NCBI GenBank assembly: GCA_013368325.1
Contig: JAACJK010000011.1
Coordinates: 280,228 to 344,227 of the forward strand
Reading direction: 5' to 3'
DNA from: Ephemerocybe angulata
Lineage: Eukaryota > Basidiomycota > Agaricomycetes > Agaricales > Psathyrellaceae
DNA length: 64,000 bases
A program made the translations under genes and the position numbers. Of the stretch, positions 22,701 to 36,004 are shown one piece after another. Position 1 is the stretch's first letter. Each line of letters starts with the position of its first letter. The notes beneath the pieces are model-generated. The model was not told the DNA's origin. It was given only the letters and a program-made list of their open reading frames with translations, and did no database searches.

Positions 22701-23377
22701 CCCCGCCAATTTGGAGAGAAAGAACGAAGCGCAAGACTAGGAATTCGAGGTGAAAGTTTCACCGTCTCCAAAAGAGGCAAAAATGCAAGGAAACGCTCAG
22801 AAATTCCATATATGGGGAGGCCCCTATACCACTAACCAACCCAAACCTCTTCCTCCTCCCTTCTTTCTCCTCCTCCCTTCTTTCTCCTCCTACCCACGCT
22901 CTCCCCTCCTCATCGCGCCCACAACCACCACCCTGACGGGCGCTTACACTGCCAGGCCCTCAGGATGATATCAGACATGCGGGCGACGTAAGCCGGAGGC
23001 ATCACCCGCGGCATCCCGGGCGATATGACCTGAGGGGCGATCCGTTGTCAGACGGGAGACGGCTTGACGGAGCAATCCTCCAGCCACTCCGTAGGCATGC
23101 CGTGGCTCTGTCCTGAGGAGAGCATGGGTAGACGGGATTCTCGCAGGTAGGCCAGATTGGGACGCGGCTCGTTTGGGGCCAGGCTGGTTCAATTCGCTCG
23201 AAATTAGAGATAAATCAAATTTTATTCCACTATTTAATACATGGGCAAGGACTGGGATATGGCGACGAGTACAGACGGTCTGGTACAGTGTAAAACAGTC
23301 AGAAAAAGCCACAAGACTGGATAAATATGAGACACACCTTTCAATCCCTTCCTTCTGTTGACATGCCTGCAAATGAA

Positions 23378-23445
23378 GTCAGTACGGTCAGTACGGTCAG
23401 TGGGGTCAGTATGGTCAGTACGGTCAGTGCGGTCAGTAGGTCAGT
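23378..23445. repeat. 10-bp minisatellite, about seven units
   Basis: Unit GTCAGTACGG with single-base variants, head to tail, inside the 22947-24005 insertion. Confidence 0.85.
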
Positions 23446-23731
23446 CCCAAACACCTTCGGGAATAGCTGGGAGTGGTGCCGTCCGACGTTGATACTGGGC
23501 ACGCTCGAGCTTCCACTTGTGCGTGCCGGTTGCTTCATGAGAGGCCCGGTGCCACTTGGCCACGGGTTTGACCTTGTCGCAGACCTTGCATTGCCAGACT
23601 CTGTCGGTGCCGGGGATGTGAAGCTGGGTCCAGACTGGAGGCGAAGGTTGAGAAGGGAAGATGGAGGAGACGGAACGAGGAGAGTGCTCACCGTCATCGT
23701 CGAGGGGCAGGCCTGAACGTGATGAGTCCAT
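23441..23731 (-). pseudogene. Zinc-finger-like transposon protein fragment
   Basis: A minus-strand frame of 96 residues includes VWQCKVCDKVKPVAKWHRAS followed by HEATGTHKWKLERA. The C-x2-C pair followed by spaced histidines looks like a BED or C2H2-type finger of the kind found at the N-termini of fungal transposases. No downstream transposase body is present. Type assignment is by motif only. Confidence 0.35.
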
Positions 23732-24133
23732 TTCACACGACCTTGATGGATCAACGAACTGTCAATATAGCCAGTGAGAATCACACGAGGGATGAGCTCA
23801 AGGGCGTAATGGTGGTGGATTGACTGGAGGAGTGACTGAGGATTACAATGAAAGTAAGTGCTAAGGATCGGCTACGGGTTTACTTAGGCGCTCGTCACAA
23901 CGTTTTGCCGCGGGGCGGCTACGCGGTGACTCCGTCGCGCCTGGGAGGAATGCCCCGTGACTCCGGCCCAAGTCACTCCGACGCAAAACGGCGTCTCTGG
24001 CCGTGTATCCCTCCCAACCCAAATCATGCACATGGGTCACATCACTCCCCGGGCCGGTCAGCCCAACAAGTCCGGCTTCCTTCCCGATGCGCGCATCCTG
24101 AACTTGTCCTGAACCACCATCACGAAAAGCGCG

Positions 24134-24754
24134 ATGTCCCTCACAACGGACGGCCGCCCCGCGCCCGAAGTGATAGTCGACGTGCGCGTCCCATCCCTCA
24201 TTCTCTTCGATCCCGCCGGGTTGTACGAAGGATATGCGAAAGGACTTCTTCTTTGCTCTTCCATCTTCCGTCTTCGAACCTGCTATCGCTTGATTGGCGT
24301 TGGTCTCGGTTGGTGAACACTACGAATACGAATATGCGCACCGGCGAGTGCACTCCGCGATATTGGCGTTCGCTGGATGTATCGCGGACAAATCCCATCT
24401 ACCATCGCACGGAACACACGACTACGTTTGACGGACACAGTACGCCGATGGGTTTGCATACTCGAAGGGCAAGATGGAAGATGCGTTCAGAGAGGGCGGG
24501 GTTCTCGACAAGGCGCCTCTGAAGCCGCACAAGAATCTTGCTATCGCAAGTCTCGACTCTCAAGAAGGAGGACATCGATCTCGTCGTATGTCCCCCTCCT
24601 TTGATCACATACGCCCAGCTGACGGAGGATAGTGTATCGCGGTGTGCTTTGCATAGATGAGCGAATTCGAAATTACGCGGCCCAAAGCCGAGAAAGTGTC
24701 ACTGGTCGAGAATGGCGGAGACGTGCGCTGTCATTCCTTGTGTACGGGGCATGA
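24134..24754 (+). pseudogene. HYPK-like gene, broken duplicate
   Basis: Same three-exon plan as 27210-27817. Exon 1 (24134-24181) encodes MSLTTDGRPAPEVIVD and exon 2 starts YADGFAYSKGKMEDAFREGG. Within exon 2 an extra 8 nt near 24545-24560 (after GCAAGTCTC) shifts the frame, so the KKEDIDLV segment is lost. The last exon (EFEITRPKAEKV) has further small insertions and deletions around 24705-24735. The intact copy lies 3 kb downstream. It was inactivated after duplication. Confidence 0.75.
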
Positions 24755-24874
24755 TGACTACAAGAGGGTGTATGCAAAAGAGAAACGGAGGTAGAGGGAT
24801 GGGAAGGTTGAAGGGAGTCATGAAAAGGATATCATATTAACAATGGTGGGTCCGCTAGAAAGTGGATGAAGCGA

Positions 24875-25871
24875 TCATGACTTGCCAGCTCCTGCCATCC
24901 TCAACAATCCATCAATCCTCTGCTTCAAGAGCCCAGGATCCTGTATAAACAGGCGACCAAGATCTCTGGCTTCGCGCGCGCGCGACATGGGGTTCCCATC
25001 CACTTGGGACGTCGTTGATAGGTACTCTTCTAATATTCTCGCTACGAAATCCTGCTGAAGCATGGCGGCAAGCTCGACGGGGTACGGACGTTCAAACCCG
25101 ACAGGAATTTGGGGCATGTTAGCTCGTAACCTTGCCCTCTCCTCAAGAAGAGGAATGTAGGCCATTACGTGGTGCATGGCATGGGCGACCTTCTCCCCAA
25201 TCTTGATGTACAAGGCGTCGATCGCGTTCAGGTTGGTGCTCACTGCTTGGAGGTAAGCGGCAATATCATGCCTGTTGCGCAATGGAGATGCCTGAGAGGA
25301 GCCAAAGTATAAATCTCAGAGCATAAGCCTAACGCAACACATGGACACACCTGTATACTTGCTGGGGGGATGCCGCTTGCCCTGGTTCCCGCACCAACCG
25401 AACTCTGAACGGGCTCAATTGCAGGAGCACTACCCTCGGACACAAATGGCCCATAGGCTTGTCGTAACATCGCACTATCACGATCAATTCTCGCGTTGGC
25501 GAACGCCCGCAACTGGTCTCTCGAAGTTTGGAGCCGCGACGATGGGCCCGTCGTATTATCTGCCTGCTAGAAAAGGAAGTCGGTAATGGCTACCAAGGGA
25601 GGGGCTTTGGTGACGTCTCACTCACCATTGAGCGATGTTCGGATTTACTGGGATGATTTTGCGACTTAGCCACCTGGGAGGAACCGTCAGCACCGAGGGA
25701 GCATGCCAATCGGGAGGTATTAACCCATGGAGTGGTGGTCAGGACCGAATGCGCACCAGCGACTGCCACAGCGACGTTCGTGGTCTTTGCGAAGGGGAGA
25801 CCGGCAAACTTGCGCTGGGAGAAGGTACCAGGAAGAACTTTTCGCTTTCGCTACCGCTGGATCTTGGACGT
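24875..25871 (-). pseudogene. Repeat-borne unknown protein, copy B (start codon lost)
   Basis: Homologue of the gene at 16540-17615. The codon matching its ATG is ACG here (25869-25871). The last exon is open and almost identical (DIAAYLQAVSTNLNAIDALY). The intron between exons 3 and 4 of copy A is absent and the flanking codons differ (QAYGPFVSEGSAP here, QAYPEVEDN plus ALAIVPEGSAP there). The exon-2 donor is a standard GTGAGT. A downstream start is possible, so it may not be fully dead. Confidence 0.5.
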
Positions 25872-26094
25872 ATAACTGAGATCGACCCGAGCCATCCTGG
25901 GATTGTTTCTTCCTTTCCTATGGTGCCCTGGTAAGGCTATTCAAGGCTCACGACCAGCCGTTACGCGTTACCTGAGCCGGTCACACTTTTGATATCACTC
26001 CGTGACAGGTTACTGTCAGGTAATGCGCCGAACTCGAGGAGGAGGAGGCTACACTTTACCTGTCTTGACCCAGCGTGACATTGCTTTCATTGAC

Positions 26095-26166
26095 ATGGAC
26101 GCCATGGACTCGGACGACGAAAGCGATTTGGAAAGTAATTCAGACTCATTGTCAGACTACGAGTAG
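26095..26166 (+). pseudogene. Acidic C-terminal tail, relic reading frame (copy B)
   Basis: Counterpart of 17828-17899: MDAMDSDDESDLESNSDSLS and so on to a stop, preceded in frame by LTQRDIAFID. Frame conservation between copies is the only evidence for coding. Confidence 0.3.
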
Positions 26167-26262
26167 ACAGAGATTTCATAGTTACCTGCACTAGATGTTG
26201 TATAATACACCGATTTCCGTTGACCTGCCCTCGAAATGCCCGAATTCGACGCGCACGGCTAA

Positions 26263-26609
26263 GTCAAGTTTGACAAACCGTCACAGGCCAAAAGTTAGCG
26301 CTCGAGCCAGCCGTTACAGTACCTGATCGGTAACCCCGTCACTGTGACCGGCTCAGGTAACGGCTGGTCGAGGAGCTTCGAACTTCGCGAGCAGTCTCGG
26401 ACGACCGACGGCCATCGAAACGTGGGGAGAGGAGAGAAGATTTTGCATCTAGCGTCTATGAAACTAGGATACAATGAGTACACGGTATTAATTTAGGCAC
26501 TCACTTGTTATAACCCGTAAAGACAACTTTCAAGACCGTGACGTTCAATCCCAACCATGCTCCCTCCCTTCCACGAAAGGTCATGGAAAAATCGACGCAG
26601 TGGACCCGC
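26263..26609. other. No gene recognised
   Basis: Spacer between repeat copy B and the second duplicate. It has an imperfect inverted pair GAGCCAGCCGTTAC / GTAACGGCTGG near 26302 and 26353, possibly the remnant of an element end. No coding frame supported. Confidence 0.4.
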
Positions 26610-27820
26610 ACCACGCTCGAAAACCACCCCTCAAAGTGACTCGCTACAAAACAGGAAACCCTCAGACAAATACCCAAATCCAGCTACTCAACCTTAAGCG
26701 AGTATCAAGGCCCCACTCTCCCCATACAAGGCATCTGATACTGACACTGAACACACAAAAACTCGACTCTCCCATCTCCAAATCCACACTCCCTTTCTCA
26801 CACCAAAAACTGCGATAAATGACCCCCACTGACACCCGCCAATTTGGAGAGAAAAAGCGAAGCGCAAGACTAGGCATTCGAGCTGAAAGTTTCACCGTCT
26901 CCAAAAGAGGCAAAAATGCAAGAAGAAACCCTCAGAAATTCCATATTTGGGGAAGGCCCCTATACCACTAACCCACCCAAACCTCTCCCTCGTCCCCCCT
27001 TTCTCCTCCTACCCACACTCTCCCCCCTCCATCGCGTCCACAACCACCACCCTGACGGGCGCTTATCCCGCCCAACGGGCCAAATCATGCACATGGGTCA
27101 CATCACTCCCCGGGCCGGTCAGCCCAACAAGTCCCGGCTTCCTTCCCGATATGCGCTTGCGATCCTGAACTTGTCCTGAACCACCACGACCACCACCACG
27201 AAAAGCGCGATGTCCCTCACAACGAACGGCCGCCCCGCGCCCGAAGTCATAGTCAACGTGCGCATCCCATCCCTCATCCTCATCGATCCTGCCGGGTTGC
27301 ACCGCGACTGATATGCGAAAGGGTTGCTTCTTTGCTCTTCAATCTTCCCTCTTTGAACCCGCTATTGATTGGCGTTGGTGAATACTACGAATATGCGCAC
27401 CCTCGATTGCACTCGGCGATATTGGATGTTCGCTGGATGTATGACGGACGGCCCCAACCACCGCACCGAATGCACGACGACATTTGACGGACACAGTACG
27501 CCGATGGGTTTGCGTACTCGAAGGGCAAGATGGAAGATGCGTTCAGAGAGGGCGGGGTCCTCGACAAGGCCCCTGTGAAGCCGCACAAGAACCCTGCCAT
27601 CGCGAGCCTCAAGAAGGAGGACATCGATCTCGTCGTACGTCCCACCTCCTCTGACTACATACACCCAGCTGACGGACGATGGTACATCGCGGTGCCCCTC
27701 GCGTTATGATTGTAGATGACCGAATTCGAAATTACACGGCCCAAAGCTGAGAAGGTGCTCGTCGAGAACGGTGGAGACGTGAAGAAAGCACTGTCGTTCC
27801 TTGTCTACGGGGCATGATGT
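26610..27820. repeat. Direct duplication block, copy 2 (intact HYPK, empty site)
   Basis: Aligns with 22480-24757. It keeps the uninterrupted GCGCTTATCCC at 27060-27070 where copy 1 carries the 1,059-bp insertion, and an intact HYPK-like gene. Confidence 0.75.
27210..27817 (+). CDS. HYPK-like UBA protein, NatA-associated chaperone
   Basis: Three phase-0 exons, 27210-27257, 27497-27634 and 27716-27817, give 95 aa. It reads MSLTTNGRPAPEVIVN, then YADGFAYSKGKMEDAFREGG, then KKEDIDLV and MTEFEITRPKAEKVLVENGG with DVKKALSFLV at the end. The C-terminal 45 residues have the UBA-like domain of HYPK/NAC-alpha type (IDLVM-E-EI-R-KAEK-L-GDV). HYPK binds the N-terminal acetyltransferase NatA at the ribosome (family knowledge). 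The first intron (239 nt) is long for this genome and the first splice is the least certain. A broken duplicate lies upstream. Confidence 0.68.
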
Positions 27821-27921
27821 CTACTTAGACCCTTATTTCGCACATCCGTCTCAAAATCCGATAGTAGGCATGAATTATATCAAACATCTATAAATTAGGG
27901 TAAAAGCGCTACCACCCATCC

Positions 27922-29385
27922 TCATGCCTCAGGCTCCTTCGGCCGTCCCATGCTCCTCAGGTTGTTGATGAGGTTTGCAGTATGAACTGCATCGACTGCC
28001 CTCCGCGTCTGAATCCGCCCAACACTGTCACGCGGCTTCCAAAAGCTGTTCATCGGCTTCGCCTCCTGCCTCCTCTCATAAGCCACATACTCGCGCGACC
28101 CAGGCAGATGCGGGTTCCCGACGATCCTCTCCGCGCGCGGCACGCTGTTCACGACCTTCTCCCTCACCCGCACGCCATTCACACCCTGCCCGTCCCGCCC
28201 AACGACCCTCGGCGCCTGCATAAGCTCGAACTGCGCCACGCGCACGGGGAGGATGCTCTGGTCGAACTTGCCGTCCGACGGGCCGCCGAACTTGCTGAAG
28301 AGCGGCTTCGTGCCCACGGGTGTCGACTCGAGCTCCGCGACGACACCGCCGAAGCTGACGCTCACGGGCTTGTGGACGACCTGGTTCGCGAACTTGCCCT
28401 TGTCGAGGTCCTCGCTGAGCAGGAAGGCGGGCTTGGCGGTCGTGGTGTAGTAGGTCTCGAGCTGCGTGGGGTGCGCGTACGTGAGCCCGCCGAAGCGGTG
28501 CGGCTGGGGCTTGATTTTCGGGCGGACAAAGTCCTTGGGGAGCGCGCCGCCGGTCTCGGGGTCCGGGGCGGCCAGATCGTCTTTGCGCGCGGAGTACTCG
28601 GACTCGAAGAAGGAGTTGAGGAAGGCGCGGTGGTCGCTCGTGACGTTGTTCACCATTGAGAGCTGGAGGTCGCTCATGTCGGGGTTGAGCGTGGTGCCCT
28701 TGAGCTGGCCTGCCTGCGCGGAGCGCGCGAGCTCCTGCCGGATGCGCTCGAAGAACTGGGGTCGGAGCTTGCGCAGCTTGTTGACGTAGGCCTCGAACTC
28801 TTGCGCGTTCATGGCCTCGACGTTGGGCTGGCGGTAGTTCCAGGGGCCCTCGCGTGTGGGCACGAGGGGCGCCTTCGTCCGGAGCCGGGAGGCGTCGGCG
28901 TACTGGCCTGGCCCGTGCCCGCCCAGCTCGGGCTCCGGGGTGTAGTCCGTGCTCTCCTGGGCGAGGTAGTCGTACTCGTTGTCCTTTGCGGTGTCGAACT
29001 CGGAGTCGGTGAGCCAGATGGCGGAGCGGGCGGCGCCGAGGTTCTTGGCGAGGGAGGTGCCGTCGGGGACGGTGGGGGTGACGTTGAGCTCCTCGAAGCG
29101 CCGCATGAAGCGGACCTGGTTCTCGGCGTTGTTCCACTCGATGTACATGGCGTGGTCTTCGTAGGACTTGAGCGTGATGTACGCGTTTCGGCGGCGCTGG
29201 GCGATGGGGCGCTTGAGCCCCCAGTTTCCGCGGTGGGCATAGGCGGGGGGCGTGCCATAAGTCTGCTTGACCTGGGGGTCGTAGGAGGCGAAGCGGGAGC
29301 GGCGGAGGAGCTCTGCGAAGGGGGACGGCGGCGGCAGGACGCCTGCTGGGCGCTTCGCCGCTGCTCTTGCGACTGCCTGCGCCAT
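27922..29385 (-). CDS. MRP51: Mitochondrial small-subunit ribosomal protein MRP51
   Basis: Single-exon gene, 487 aa, from an ATG at 29385. The N-terminus matches the MRP51 family: FAELLRRSRFASYDPQVKQ, then HRGNWGLKRPIAQRRRNAYI, then YIEWNNAENQVRF. The first residues (MAQAVARAAAKRPAG) are basic and suit a mitochondrial targeting signal. Family members are components of the fungal mitoribosome small subunit and are linked to translation of mitochondrial mRNAs. Its GC-rich coding sequence produces long antisense open frames, which are not genes. Only this gene in the neighbourhood uses such GC-biased codons, consistent with strong expression. Confidence 0.8.
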   Translation of the reverse strand: MAQAVARAAAKRPAGVLPPPSPFAELLRRSRFASYDPQVKQTYGTPPAYAHRGNWGLKRPIAQRRRNAYITLKSYEDHAMYIEWNNAENQVRFMRRFEELNVTPTVPDGTSLAKNLGAARSAIWLTDSEFDTAKDNEYDYLAQESTDYTPEPELGGHGPGQYADASRLRTKAPLVPTREGPWNYRQPNVEAMNAQEFEAYVNKLRKLRPQFFERIRQELARSAQAGQLKGTTLNPDMSDLQLSMVNNVTSDHRAFLNSFFESEYSARKDDLAAPDPETGGALPKDFVRPKIKPQPHRFGGLTYAHPTQLETYYTTTAKPAFLLSEDLDKGKFANQVVHKPVSVSFGGVVAELESTPVGTKPLFSKFGGPSDGKFDQSILPVRVAQFELMQAPRVVGRDGQGVNGVRVREKVVNSVPRAERIVGNPHLPGSREYVAYERRQEAKPMNSFWKPRDSVGRIQTRRAVDAVHTANLINNLRSMGRPKEPEA

Positions 29386-30770
29386 GGTTCTGCGAAAACA
29401 AGCGCCGTCACCGTCAGAATTTTCCTGCCGCGCGGAGTCTCAATCACACCGGCTGTCTCCGAATGCCCTATATAAGCGCACTATTTTCCCAGCACGGCTC
29501 TTCACAAACCACCGGCGTTCAATTGCTGTCCTGTCCTGCGCTCCTCGGGAGCAGCCTTTACTGGGATGGACGGTCCAGACAAATGTCGAAGAGGAAAGGA
29601 ACGCTCAAAAACAATCTTTGCTGATTGTCTCTCCCTCTGGTCGAGGGGCTAGGACGCACGATCACCTGGAGCTGTTCTACATTCTTTCTTGCGATCACCC
29701 CTTATACCTCCTGTATACCACCTTTCGACAATATGAACATGATGATTTTGCGAGCATTTGACGCGATGTGCAGAGATTGGAAGTGATTCGACGATGGGAG
29801 ATGGAGGCGAGGTGAGTTGCGTTTTTTCTTCGTTATCTGCGGTGGACTGGGATGCTGGCCGGTGATTATAAACCTGGTAAAGGCACACACCCCACCTCTA
29901 CGGAGGAACCCCGCTATTGAGCGGGCGACGCTACCATCCGCCCGCGGAATTGGTCGTTGGAGGGTGTGCATGGAGAATTTTAAGGCGAGGCTGAGGCTGC
30001 ATCCCCGTCCACCGCGCGTCCATCATCCTTTCGGACTGGCAATTGACTTTGGCTCTTCGTTTCCCAGATATTCATCAGCGATCCGTTCTCAATAGAGGCT
30101 CTACGTAGGGTGCGGCGCTAAGTAGGATGGTATCATCTAGGGAAGACCTTGTGCAATATGCTCTGAATTGATTCACGTTCGTCTGTCAGTCTTGTTCGGG
30201 AATGTACGGGGACAACCGTGGTCGTCGTGCGACCGTTGTATTCGTCACCGAGTTCGCTTGAGCTCGTCACCCTGAAAATTGAGCTCGCTTCCCGCTCCGT
30301 GTTGGTATGGTTTCGAGTTCCCGTCCACCCCAGAACTCCACAAAATTTGCGCCCGCGTTGCGGGATGTTGAAGGGTCGGAGCCAATCAGAAGCGCTGATC
30401 AGAAACGCACACCGGCGTGAGAAAGCCTTGGAATTTGGCAGAATATCGTGAATTGTACAAATTTCGTGACATTTCGACCACAACGTTCTTTTGGCCCCGC
30501 TTCCCCTGCCGTCGTCCGAACCGTGCTCGTCGTCGTGCTCGACGTCCCCGACCCCCTCCTCGCCGCCCCCCGGAGTTCATGCAAAAGTCCCAAGGCCGCC
30601 CGCAGTAAACATTGTCTGCTCTAGACACATTGCCCGCACAGTCGTGAGTCGTTCGATTCTGACGGGCCCCGGGGATACGAACCTTATCGCTGTCTAGCTT
30701 TCCCAACGACTTTGACGACGTCCCTTTCATAAAAGCCTGCGCTCCCGGACGTGTTTTCAACTACACAACC
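29386..30770. other. Divergent intergenic region, no gene recognised
   Basis: Lies between the start codons of MRP51 (minus) and the nucleotide-sugar transporter (plus) and should hold both promoters. The open frames here are arginine-rich or low-complexity and lack family resemblance. A pyrimidine-rich stretch precedes the transporter ATG. Confidence 0.5.
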
Positions 30771-32306
30771 ATGATGCACCAGCGACCGCTGCCGATTGTG
30801 CGCTCCGCGTCCTCCCTCTCCATTTCCAGCAAGCCCTCAAGTCCACGCCTCTCCCCTCTACTCCCCTCCGCGACCGTCGCCTACGCAGAGAAGCTGGGGA
30901 ACCCCGCAGTGGCCGGGGCCTCAGCCCGGCTGGACAACCAGGTACCCCCGACGATTTGTGGCCTGCCCCTGAAATACGTTTCGTGAGTGCCGTTGTTTTT
31001 TGGGGTCCACCATAGGTTGACTGTCGCGCGACATAGACTTGTCACGCTTGCTGTTCAGAATGCAGCCTTGTCAATTGTCATGCACTACTCGCGGGTTTCA
31101 ACACCGCCGCACCTGGCCTACTCCCCGGCCTCCGCTGTCCTCCTCAACGAACTTCTCAAGGGTTCAATATCCTTCTTCATTGCCCTCTCGCACTCGCAAG
31201 TCCTCACCGACCTGAACTCGACGCGGCAACGGAAAACAACCCTCGGTTCCATTAGTTTGTGGATGACGGCGTTCTGGGACATTTGGGGCGAGATACTCAG
31301 TCCGGACTGCTGGAAGCTCTCGATCCCCGCTATCCTCTACGTTATTCAAAACTCGCTCCAGTTCGTCGCCATCAGCAACCTCCCCGTCGCCACCTTCCAA
31401 GTCACGTACCAAATGAAGATTCTGACCACCGCCGCCTTCTCCGTCGCCCTCCTCCGGAAAAAGCTGACGGGCACCAAGTGGCTGGCGCTCCTCTTCCTTG
31501 CGATAGGCGTGGGCATTGTGCAGATCCAGAGCGCAACTGGCGCTGGGATCAAGCAGGCCATTCCCAAGGCCGCGAACGCCATTGGAAGCGCGCAGGAATA
31601 CCATTACCACGTTATGAACCCCTTGAAGGGGTTCGGGGCGGTCACCGCGGCGTGCTTTACCTCTGGCCTTGCGGGAGTCTACTTCGAAATGGTGCTCAAG
31701 GGATCCAAGGCGGACCTCTGGGTCAGGAACGTCCAGCTCTCGCTCTTCTCGCTTATACCCGCGCTGCTGCCCATCCTGTACGCGCCCGCACCTATCAATT
31801 CGAAGGGCTTCATCCTCGACATCTTCCGCAACTTCGGCGGATGGGCGTGGGCGACGGTCGCGATCCAGGTGTTCGGTGGCCTTATTACCGCCGTGGTCAT
31901 CAAATACTCGGACAACATCCTGAAAGGGTTCGCGACGAGTCTGTCCATCGTGCTGTCGTTCCTGGCGTCGGTGGTGCTGTTCGACTTCCATATCACGTTT
32001 TCGTTCATTGTTGGGGCGAGCACGGTGCTCGCGGCGACGTGGATGTATAACCAGCCCGAGCGCCCTGCGTCGCCCCCGCCCCTGTTCGTGCTGTCGAGCT
32101 CGGAGCCGTCGACAGCACTCCCGACGCCATCAGATTCGCTGGTTCTCGGCCATGCGGCGAGGACCAAGTCGAATGGGGGCGTTGATGGGTTCTTTGCTGG
32201 TGTAGCGAGATATCAGGAGGCGCCATATGGGTCGCCGTACTCGAGCAACCCTGGCTCGCTGGCGCCCTCGCGGTCGGCGAGCCCGAAACCGAGCCCTTTG
32301 CACTAG
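30771..32306 (+). CDS. Nucleotide-sugar transporter, SLC35A (UDP-galactose/UDP-GlcNAc type)
   Basis: Two exons, 30771-30982 and 31037-32306, 493 aa. After a cytosolic serine-rich N-terminus come about ten hydrophobic segments. Family signatures are LVTLAVQNAALSIVMHYSR, LPVATFQVTYQMKILTTAAF and KWLALLFLAIGVGIVQIQ, then FVGGLITAVVIKYSDNILKG and FATSLSIVLSFLASVVLF. Such proteins exchange UDP-sugar for UMP across the Golgi membrane for glycan synthesis. The C-terminal 80 residues are serine/proline-rich and disordered. The substrate cannot be fixed from sequence alone. The family is clear. Confidence 0.88.
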
Positions 32307-33730
32307 GCTGTCCGTGTGAAGGTCTGGACGGTGTGGCCCGTGTGGGTGCTGGTGGTGCACGTTGAGCTGCGTGCAGGGTGGGGGTGGTCGTGGGGGCTGG
32401 TCGGTGTGGACTGATTGTTCCCGACCGACAACCGGCTCTCGTCCGCCACGCCACGCCCTGGCCCCTTTTCTCGTGGCGCCCAGGGGTCAGCGAGGGTGGT
32501 CACGACTGCATGAATGCTTTCCTTCTGACGAACCAGTGCTCTCTTTTTGTCGCGGTTGTTGTCCCTTGCATGCGTACATACCGTCAGCGTGTCTGATATT
32601 TTGGGCTTTTTATATCTTCTTGGATGGCAAGACTTTCTTCTTCTTTCCTTCAAAACGCTTTCGCTCGTTCTTGTCGGTATATATTGTTACTTTTATTACC
32701 TACCTACCTACGTACCTACCTACCCTACTACCTATTTCTTGATCGCTAGTACCTACCCACAACAACTACAGTAGATTCCGATTCCCTTTTATTCCGTGCA
32801 CATTTTTCCTTTTCTTTCTGCGACTTCCATATAAGCCGCATGAACTCTTTCCTTCTGTCTTGCATTCGCCTCGCGCGGTGTATCACTTTTGTTGTTGTTC
32901 ATTTCTTACTCGCTTCTTGCAGCATTTCATCAGACGACTTGCATCTTAAGTATTCCTTCTAGCGACATACACATACATACCACCCGACCGTTCGGCCGTG
33001 ACGATTGACTCCACTTTACGACACTTGATACACTTTCAAATCTCCTTTTTGTTTTTCCTGTCTCTTCCTCCAACGCTTTTCTTTCTGATACACAGGCAAT
33101 AACGAATATCCTTTATCCTCTCTCTCTCTCTCTCTCTCTCTCGATACCGACCATGCTTGAGACCGTCTCCCTCTCTGCCACCCTATACAGGCACCCGATA
33201 CCCGCACGTATACCCATTTGCAGTTTTTGCTTCGGTTCGGTTCGCTTCATCCATTCATACACTCGTTGCATTGCGTTTTGTCGCTTCTCGTAGTTTAGTA
33301 TTGTCAAATAAATAAAAGGAATCCTTTTCCATCTTTCGCTTTACTTTCAAGTGCAGTCTTAAGATGCGGTCCCGTGGAATTTCGGGAGAACTGTGGTGCA
33401 TGGGTGAGGAGCGTGAGGTACGAGGAGGAGATGATCGCCGGGAGTCAGGTGATCGGGGGCATTATGATAAGCCAACTTTTCGAGTTGCGGTCTACCATCA
33501 TCATCGTCTAGCGCCGACATTCAGAGGTGCGAGGATTACCCGTTCTTCACCGTATATCTGCCAGCACGAGATTGCTGACTTGAACGCGTTGCAGAGATTT
33601 ACTGGGAAAAGGATCCGGGGATTCGCAAGAGACTAGACGCCATACCGAAGACGATTCGATTGAGGCTTGGAGATCGGGTGTTTGGGATACGAGACGTTTG
33701 GACAAGTACGAACACGATATAGGGACTACG
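32307..33730. other. Intergenic region with microsatellites, no gene recognised
   Basis: Between the transporter stop and the ELP3 start. It contains a TACC-rich tract (32698-32732) and a TC dinucleotide run (33118-33142); the pyrimidine-rich part may belong to a long 3' or 5' UTR. Reading frames at 33364-33636 have no family resemblance. Confidence 0.5.
33118..33142. repeat. TC dinucleotide microsatellite
   Basis: Uninterrupted TC run of about 12 units. Confidence 0.9.

Positions 33731-36004
<2,274 letters not shown>

Larger units (their letters stand above)
22947..24005. mobile_element. 1,059-bp insertion with TA duplication in copy 1
   Basis: The paralogous copy reads GCGCTTATCCC without a break at 27060-27070. 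Here the same sequence is split after TA (22945-22946) and resumes with TA (24006-24007). The insert starts CACTGCCAG and ends CTGGCCGTG, a 9-bp imperfect terminal inverted repeat. It has a subterminal hairpin (CGTTTTGC 23901-23908 with GCAAAACG 23983-23990), a 10-bp minisatellite, and a minus-strand zinc-finger-like reading frame. A non-autonomous or decayed DNA transposon with TA target duplication; the superfamily is uncertain. Confidence 0.65.
22480..24757. repeat. Direct duplication block, copy 1 (with broken HYPK and an insertion)
   Basis: Aligns in the same orientation with 26610-27820. Shared landmarks are CGCCAATTTGGAGAGAAA, CAAAAGAGGCAAAAATGCAA, CATCACTCCCCGGGCCGGTC and the whole HYPK-like gene. 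Copy 1 is longer because of the 22947-24005 insertion. Its right border abuts repeat copy B. Confidence 0.75.
24783..26262. repeat. 1.5-kb dispersed repeat, copy B
   Basis: Second copy of 16446-18012. Differences include a CG-repeat tract at 24977-24986, loss of an intron-sized segment near 25445-25450, and many point changes. It sits between the two HYPK-bearing duplicates. Confidence 0.7.

Noticed and set aside
27982..29475. Long open frames antisense to MRP51
   Set aside because: They mirror a GC-rich coding sequence, have arginine/leucine-biased composition and no family resemblance; MRP51 explains the region.
30386..30760. Arginine-rich minus-strand frame before the transporter gene
   Set aside because: Low complexity, overlaps the expected promoter, no homology recognised.
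33364..33636. 90-residue frame upstream of ELP3
   Set aside because: No family resemblance and it does not splice into ELP3 in frame.
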